In this document: one piece after another, positions 57,123 to 64,000 of the stretch
How positions within the stretch are numbered: the stretch's first letter is position 1
How the letters are laid out: each line of letters starts with the position of its first letter
Source of the DNA: Amia ocellicauda
Taxonomy: Eukaryota; Chordata; Actinopteri; Amiiformes; Amiidae
Assembly: GCF_036373705.1 (NCBI RefSeq)
Contig: NC_089863.1
Coordinates: forward strand, 26,075,727 to 26,139,726
Reading direction: 5' to 3'
Length of the DNA: 64,000 nucleotides
Notes under the pieces: model-generated
Told to the model about the DNA's origin: nothing
Seen by the model: only the letters and a program-made list of their open reading frames with translations
Databases searched by the model: none
Translations under genes and position numbers: made by a program

Positions 57123-57400
57123 CGTTTATTCCCCGCAGATGAGAATCTGAGCAGCTCTCCTTTTCAAGCGGTCTCTGCGCCTCCCGTCAAAGGACGTCTT
57201 TGTTCGGCCGCTCCGAGCGTCTTGCTGAGCAATGCTCGCCGTGTGCCAGTGCGCAGGCGCGCCGGCCGCACCGCCCCTCTGTCTGCGCCTGCGCCGCCTC
57301 GCTTCGTTCGTTTAGCACAGATGTACGCAGTTCTGCGCGGATCTGCGCGGCTGCACCAATGGGAGCGCTGGGATTGTGCAGCTCTGCGCAACAGAATATG
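57123..57400 (-). promoter_or_regulatory. mllt11: Predicted mllt11 first exon and CpG promoter with NRF-1-like sites
   Basis: A CpG-dense stretch at about 57170-57400 in AT-rich surroundings. It has TGCGCAGGCGC (57250-57260) and TGCGCCTGCGC (57284-57294), both close to the NRF-1 consensus, and CCAAT at 57356-57360 (reverse orientation for this gene). The first exon probably ends at 57123 with the donor AAACG-GTAACC. The start site cannot be read. Confidence 0.45.
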
Positions 57401-58173
57401 CAGGCCGGTATCTAAAAATAATCGCATACCGAGGATAGATTCACACACGGATTTAGAAAGGGTTCAGGGTTTTGACTCCCTGCGTGGGTGTGCGTGTAAG
57501 TCTCTCTCTCTACACACACGCATATGTTTTAGATACACAGACATGTAATTTTTGTATTTAAACATGAGCTTTGCAACTTAAAGATTTAAAAAATGCACAG
57601 TACAGGTTTATAGATGTTTTACATTATGAATATACATTCCATTAGAATTTCGAATGTATTGAAGGCTGTACTGGAATTATTATTTCATATTTCACAGCTC
57701 TGGCAACAAAATAGGTTTGGTTTTCATCGTATGAAAATGTAATTAGCTGGAAATTGTGTTTTAATTATGACATATGTAATGTGTGCTTACTATAGTAATG
57801 CAAACGAAAAATAAGATGTTTCTCTTTTTTAACGTAAGAGTTTAAAACCCTTTGTCTAGGGTAAAAAAAAAATTACTTCAGAATGGTTTTTACTTCGGGA
57901 AAAAACGAAAAGCAAGACGTGTATTGGCTATTTACTTCGAAGTATGACAACAATCATTAGTTTTGCTAAATATTGACTTGCAATTCAATAAAAAAAAAAG
58001 ACATCTATTCTCTGTCCCACCGTGTGGAATATATTCTGGATGAAACTGGTTCTATTGCAAAACATTTCCAAATATTTTTAAAATTGTTATTTAATATCTG
58101 ATTATTACATAGTTCAGTTGGCATTGTATTTTGAGATTTTCCATGTTTATTTAACTTACTAACTACAAATAAA
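57401..58173. other. AT-rich non-coding DNA
   Basis: No gene, repeat boundary or structured RNA recognised. Confidence 0.55.
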
Positions 58174-58539
58174 ATGTATGGAGCTGAGGACAGTCTTCAG
58201 CTCGTTGGTTTGTTGTGTTTGGCATTAACTATATTAGTACAATCCCCTGTGCTAACCAGAAGTTATATTCAACAAGGCTATTGTTACACTTACAGGTTTA
58301 TGACACATACAGACCGATGCAGTGTTAGATCGCAGAATGATATGAAACTTGTGGAGCCAGGTTTTGTATTTCAGCCTGAAAGTCTGGAATGTATTGCCAC
58401 CATGATTAATGTTGAAGTCCAAGATTTGATGAATGATTTACTTGCTTTTGCTGGCATTTATGACTCTTTAGCAGCAATCTGTTTAGACAGAGCAAAGCAT
58501 AAAAAAGAGGATAATGTCACACTGTCCGAGTTAAGTTGA
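58174..58539 (+). pseudogene. Open frame of 121 codons, probably part of a degraded hAT element
   Basis: ATG to TGA without interruption. The N-terminal 30 residues are hydrophobic (LVGLLCLALTILVQSPVL), followed by a Cys-containing middle and KLVEPGFVFQPESLECIATM. I do not recognise a family. It lies directly upstream, on the same strand, of an hAT dimerisation-domain relic, so it may be an internal or read-through part of that transposon. It could also be a chance frame. Confidence 0.35.
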
Positions 58540-58681
58540 CTCAGATGAGAGCACTGGTGAGCAGGACTCGCTACACTGCAGTGTAATCAGAAAGTCAATG
58601 TGGTAAATGCATTGCATGTGCACATGTGGCTCATTTGCTCATCACTTATTTGCATCTTTAGTCAGTGCACTGAAACTGCTT

Positions 58682-58918
58682 TTTACTTTGTCATTCACCC
58701 ATGCTTCTTGTGAACGCAGCTTCTCAATTCTGAAATGGATTTAAACCGCCAGACTGCGCTCTGTGCTGAGGGATGACTATCTTGAGGCTCTTATGCTTCT
58801 GAACATAGAAAAAGATATTCAGATCACACATGATGAGGTTATCAAATGTCTGCACACGTGCTTCATCACAGGGACTGAAACGCTTGCTCTGCTTAAATGC
58901 TCATCCTCACTCATCTGA
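58682..58918 (+). pseudogene. hAT transposase C-terminal dimerisation domain relic
   Basis: The + frame from about 58682 reads LSFTHASCERSFSILKWI, a stop codon (58742-58744), then ARLRSVLRDDYLEALMLLNI and EKDI, ending at TGA 58916-58918. The A-S-C-E-R-x-F-S motif followed by a L-R-S...RL/YL..L-x-L-L-x-I block is the hallmark of the hAT-family dimerisation region. The internal stop shows it is inactive. Terminal inverted repeats were not found. Confidence 0.82.
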
Positions 58919-59463
58919 TGGTTGAAATATTCATAGTCTGACTCCTAAAAGAGCAGCAGCAGCAGCAGTCAGTTTAATGCAGCAGTAGCAACAGTCAGAG
59001 AAGTGAGTACTGTATTTATTATTGTTATTATTTTAAATTACACATCCATACATGATAGCAAACATATTTCTAACTGCTGGCAACAAGTATGGGTGTGTTG
59101 TGTAATACCTAAGCAAAACATTTCCTATTAAAGACTTTGGGAGCTGCAGGCATTCGTATGAGTTTTGTTTAATGGCGGTTGTTATAAGCTACGTGGTTTT
59201 CATTTCCAATAGCCTAGAGATTATTTCCGAAAAGCGGCCTGTCCTTGTACACTAGCATGCTGGCCTGTGACCCAGCCATGGATATGATTTGGACCTGCTT
59301 CCTTTCCAGTCCATTCTGCGTGTTTCCCCAATCCTAGTGAGCGAGATGTGCATTGAATCTGATGGAAGAAAGGGATGCAACATGAGGTGTAAATATGTAC
59401 ACAGGCTCCTTGGGGGGCCATATCAACCACAACAATAACTACACATTATTTAGAGACCCTTAG

Positions 59464-59465
<2 letters not shown>
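58919..59465. other. Non-coding DNA after the hAT relic
   Basis: Short GCA/CAG run at about 58951-58968 and AT-rich DNA. No gene is supported. Confidence 0.5.
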
Positions 59466-59522
<57 letters not shown>

Positions 59523-59643
59523 GCAGTTATTGCTAATGAATGAATACATGATATTCACAATGTAATAAATTTGTAACACATACACATATAAAGTAAATAT
59601 ACTAATGTGGTTAATACATCACCAATGCTCTACAATTTGAACA

Positions 59644-59698
<55 letters not shown>

Positions 59699-59819
59699 GC
59701 AGTTATTGCTAATGAATGAATACATGATATTCACAATGTAATACATTTGTAACACATACACATATAAAGTAAATATACTAATGTGGTTAATACATCATCA
59801 ATGCTCTACAATTTGAACA

Positions 59820-59871
<52 letters not shown>

Positions 59872-59992
59872 GCAGTTATTGCTAATGAATGAATACATGA
59901 TATTCACAATGTAATACATTTGTAACACATACACATATAAAGTAAATATACTAATGTGGTTAATACATCATCAATGCTCTACAATTTGAACA

Positions 59993-60038
<46 letters not shown>

Positions 60039-60299
60039 GCAGTTATTGCTAATGAATGAATACATTATATTCACAATGTAATACATTTGTAACACATACA
60101 CATATAAAGTAAATATACTAATGTGGTTAATACATCACCAATGCTCTACAATTTGAACAATTATTATTATTATTATATGCAGTTATTGCTAATGAATGAA
60201 TACATGATATTCACAATGTAATAAATTTGTAACACATACACATATAAAGTAAATATACTAATGTGGTTAATACATCATCAATGCTCTACAATTTGAACA

Positions 60300-60363
<64 letters not shown>
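59466..60363. repeat. Tandem array whose units are separated by ATT microsatellites
   Basis: Five near-identical bodies of about 125 bp (each beginning ATATGCAGTTATTGCTAATG and ending CTCTACAATTTGAACAATT) alternate with six ATT tracts at about 59466-59520, 59642-59695, 59819-59870, 59994-60036, 60159-60175 and 60299-60363. Bodies differ by single bases (GATATT/TATATT, AATACA/AATAAA, CATCATCA/CATCACCA). ATT tract length varies about fourfold. Confidence 0.95.
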
Positions 60364-60366
<3 letters not shown>

Positions 60367-60969
60367 TCTAAACCTCTTACATCCATTGTTATCAAACAAA
60401 GCGAGCGGTTTTGAAGTGTTGCCACTTTTCACGCCTGGGTGCAGTTCCCGTGATGGCCCAAGGGAGGCGCTCTTCAGAAGAAATGACTTTGAAAAAGCAC
60501 AAAAAAAAAAAAAAAGTTCTCGTTTCAAACCTAAGAATTTCCTGATTGAAAGCTGGGAACCACACCTCGGTGAGTCTGTACAGAGCTGCCGAGTCCGGAT
60601 AGTACAGTCCTGCCTGAAAGGAAAAGGGGGAAAAAAGGCTTTTCAGAGGGAATCTGGCCTCTGGACTGAAGTCTGAGACAACCGAGGTAAGTGAAGAGAA
60701 ACCCAAGTACTTGATGTTGGCGTTTTTGTGTCCCAGCCCGGGACCGGACTGGGTCTGTGCGGGGCTCACACTGAAAAGCCGATCCCTTGTGCGTTTTCTT
60801 AAGTTGGTTGGAGGGGAAGTAGTTCCTGTAACGGATACTTTGTGTCTTTGAGTCGCTGGCAAATGCAGATTGGTGTCAAAATTGTACGTAAAAGTCAATA
60901 ATAACGTGCATGCAGCTGGGACCGAAAATATACAGTTTCCAGTGTTGAACTTGAGCCCCAGGCAGCTAC
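60364..60969. other. Non-coding DNA, no gene recognised
   Basis: Contains an A run at about 60499-60515. The long open frame on the - strand (60392-61039) runs into the CA repeat and shows no domain that I recognise, so it is not called. Confidence 0.45.

Positions 60970-61036
<67 letters not shown>
60970..61036. repeat. (CA)n microsatellite
   Basis: About 33 uninterrupted CA units. Confidence 0.95.
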
Positions 61037-61037
<1 letters not shown>

Positions 61038-62538
61038 ACCTAAACAATGTAATTAAGAAAATGTAACTCATTTCGCATGTGTTTGCAAACATATATTGTG
61101 TTACAATGGTGCGCTGTGAACTAGATTGTTTTATGGATCATTAACTATAGACACGCAAGGTGCACATTGATGCACATAACGCATGGCATTAAATACTTGT
61201 ATTTATTTCTATATTTTGATTTCATTGATTGATATGGGTGCTGGTAACAAAATATTAACATGATTATGGAAATAAAGTCAAATGTGTGATGGCTAATTAC
61301 AATTAGAGGTCTTCACTTTGTTCTGACTATTAAGACATTAAAAGTTGCAATGTTTCTGTAAAACGTTATAAGTATCATTTCAGATATGACGGATGGTTTG
61401 CCATTTTGTGAACGTCACCGCAGCCTCCTGTCCCAGACTCAGTGATTGTCACGATTATGTCCTGGATTAATAGAGAAAGCGATGCAATTAACGTTTTTGT
61501 CAAATAGGTTTGGGTGGTTTTAACATGCTCAATTGGCTGATCATGTATTGGACGGTAATAAAAACTGAACTTGGAAATGTACTTTTTCCCCTTTAAAATG
61601 TATGATCAGGTTCCAGGCTTATAGTTTTGTCTGTCTTCTTGTATTATTGGACGACGAGGCTTATCAACCTTTTCTGTTACATGTTATGAAAGCAAATCCC
61701 CCTCTTCATCGGACACCTTTAACCCCAAGACGTTTTGCGTATGTCACCATAGTTGTACTGGCCCAAGAAGAGCGCTCATTGTCCTATCGGTCAACCTCCG
61801 GGCAGTTGGTCATCTAGCGGTCCTCACCGCGGCCACAGGCGCCTTCCACACACAGTGGTCTGTGAAATGTAGTCATTTGCTCAGAAAGAGAGCAACAAAA
61901 TCAGCCTTGCTTCGGCCAAGGCCTGTTGACAGCCGCACAAAAAGAAATCTAAAATAAATATGGGAAGCAGGAGTCTATTTGTGTCACCAGCTGGAGACAT
62001 GCCATCTCCCTCCCCGGTCAAATGCACTGACTCCTCGCTCTCCTGTGTTTACCGGGGGAAATTACGTTTGTTTCTCAACCCGTACCAGCTTGTGCAGTCT
62101 GTAACACTTACTACACAACCGAGGCCCCTTTCTTTCATCCCTATCTAGCCGATCTGCTCGGTGTCACCTATAAATAACCCCCTTCCTGTATCTATTGGCC
62201 CATCTGTTTATCTGTCCATTTCCCTCTGTTCACATCTGTCTATCACATTCCCTCAGATCCGCTTTATCCTTTTGGTTAATCATGTATTTTGCCTTTATCT
62301 TGCTGGTGTTGTCAGTTCTTCATTTTGCATCTGTGACAATAAGTATTTCTTTCCCACTGCCTCCGTCTGCTCCAGATGTCCCATTTTCTCTGTCTTGCCT
62401 CATCCCTGACCGCTTTTGTGCTTCAGTTACCGTCAACGTTATGTCATTCAGTCTTGCAGGAGGGTTATCGACTGCTGTTTCATCTATACGTTTACTCTGC
62501 TGTGCTGGTATTCCTTATTCAAATTATTGACACGCCTG

Positions 62539-62587
<49 letters not shown>

Positions 62588-64000
62588 TAACTGCAATCGT
62601 TCCCCACCCTTTCTAAAACATTCAAGCTTCGAGCCAAGGTTCGCTTCGAGCAACGTGCTCCGACACGCACAGGGTTTGTGTCGAGACTGGCGCTTCAGAA
62701 TGCGCGGTGGTCGAAAACCTCCCTTTAAAAGCAAGGCCCTCGAGCCGGAGAACAAAAAGCGTCTAATTTACGGCCGATTCCTGGAACGGAAAAGACCCAG
62801 GGCGGCCGTCGTGCTGCTGTGATGTCCCTCCCTGCCTGAAAGTGCGCGACACATACGTCCCTTTTGAAGTGGTTTGCCCGTTTTCTGCTCGACGCTTTGT
62901 TCTAGTCCTGGATGGGTCGCCTGAGAGTTGAAAGCGTTGCCTCTATTGTTCGGCGTAAATCAGTTTATCATAACAACATAATAAAGATGTCACTCATGCG
63001 GGAAACATTGTTTTCGTCACATTTCATTCTGAGGGATGACCCGTGGCAGATTTCGTACTGTAGTGCACAGAGGTCAGCAGCAGCACGTGTAGACAATGCA
63101 ATCCCAGAAGGCTGCAGCACTTGGCTTGGGTTGGTCTTGTGTGTCTTCCATTACGTCACTGCGCCCCCCTCTGGCGTGACCTCTGACCCGCACAAACGCA
63201 CAAGCGGTACCTGCGTTGGCCTGTGGGCACTCGTCCTCGTTCGGTCTAAATCTGTACACCAAAGGGGCGAGAGCACACCATGCCACACGCTCACAAACCC
63301 ACACACGCCTCCCGTACCAAAAACAACCCGTGATGTAGACCAAACCAAAAATTGCCAAGGTGTTAATATGGAAAGTGCAGCTCTGTTACCTAACTTGGTT
63401 TAGCACCAACCAGGCAGCTATAGGGCTAAAACTTATTGTGTGTGTGTGTGTGTGTGTGAGTGTGTGTGCGTGCTGTTCGATACACTACATGCGTGACCCC
63501 AGCCTTTCCGTTTTCAGCTGGGGATCCCAAGGGATGTTAATGAGCCAATCAGCTTTCCTTATTCAGCCTTGTGTTTTTCTCCGCTATAGGAGGACGTCCG
63601 TTTACTAAGTTCAGGTGTCGAAAAGGCAGAGCGCACCCCGTGTTTTACAAGTCGATGCGAGGAAGGCCTAGAAGAACGATGGGCGGCGGGGTGGTGGATA
63701 TTGTGGCGGGAGTAAATCAGATTGCTACTTTTTTTAATAATGCAGAGTCTAATATTTTTCAAATGTATTTACTTACTGTTTTATTTGAATGAATCTGTCT
63801 TTTGACTGATCTTGTTTAATGTCAGCTAGGCAGAGAGGGAGGGAGACAAGGAGAGACAGACAGAGCGAGAGGGAGACACAGGGGGAGAGTCATGTCATGC
63901 TTATAAAGCTTGCTTTTGAATTCGAGAGAGAGAGGGAGACACAGAGAGTGAGCCTATTTATAGCACGGTTAAAACAGTTGGAAGTGGCCGATGCTCTGCA
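61037..64000. other. Right-end interval, no gene recognised
   Basis: Holds CA (62540-62584) and GT (63436-63468) runs and GA/GGGAGA purine tracts (about 63830-63960). Open frames up to 163 codons on both strands lack recognisable domains or consistent splice-bounded exons. No CDC42SE1-like exon (the next gene in human 1q21) was seen. Confidence 0.45.
62540..62584. repeat. (CA)n microsatellite
   Basis: About 22 CA units. Confidence 0.92.

Noticed and set aside
60392-61039. 215-codon open frame on the - strand
   Set aside because: It includes the CA repeat and then composition without domains; no splice sites or family similarity.

Overview
The window looks like nuclear DNA of a vertebrate, most likely a ray-finned fish. 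Genes are split by GT-AG introns, CpG-rich promoters lie at two first exons, and microsatellites and minisatellites are very abundant. Relics of LINE, SINE, Tc1 and hAT elements resemble those common in fish genomes. I cannot name the species; a non-teleost or early-branching ray-finned fish is a guess from the repeats. There is no sign of bacterial, organellar or viral genes.

Three protein-coding genes can be supported. (1) A cortexin-family gene on the + strand has a single coding exon at 27581-27817 and a predicted TATA promoter and non-coding first exon at about 23960-24187. (2) gabpb2, the beta subunit of GA-binding protein (NRF-2), lies on the - strand. Its eight coding exons (43847-48760) join in frame to 474 residues, and a predicted first non-coding exon ends at 51136 in a CpG-rich promoter carrying an ETS/GABP site. 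(3) mllt11 (AF1q) lies on the - strand with its coding sequence in one exon (55164-55427) and a CpG/NRF-1-like promoter near 57123-57400. From memory, MLLT11-GABPB2-SEMA6C is the gene order at human 1q21, so the window is probably that conserved block in reverse. A classical cortexin sitting on the SEMA6C side of gabpb2 is the most interesting point. The three human cortexins lie near SEMA6A, SEMA6B and SEMA6D, so this may be the fourth, SEMA6C-linked ohnolog.

Layout: 1-7.1 kb is gene-free, with a 30/33-bp minisatellite (1443-2588), an hAT end and a CR1/L2-like LINE fragment. From 7.34 to 13.80 kb there is one large ACTC-type satellite containing a 1.8-kb block repeated 2038 bp further on. 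A second 30-bp minisatellite follows (13.98-14.61 kb). From 14.6 to 23.9 kb no gene was found, only a Tc1-like transposase scrap and a MITE. From 23.9 to 28.2 kb is the cortexin gene. From 28.2 to 41.1 kb is a gene-poor interval rich in hAT-type MITEs, with one unexplained exon-like segment at 36009-36113 (-). From 41.1 to 51.3 kb is gabpb2 and from 52.4 to 57.4 kb is mllt11. From 57.4 to 64 kb there is an hAT transposase relic, a tandem array with built-in ATT microsatellites, and unassigned DNA.

Many long open frames here are by-products of repeats (ACTC, GAGAC, TC, CA and the 30-bp minisatellites) and are not annotated as proteins. The recurring palindromic MITE family, with 8-bp target duplications readable at several copies, is the main mobile-element signal.
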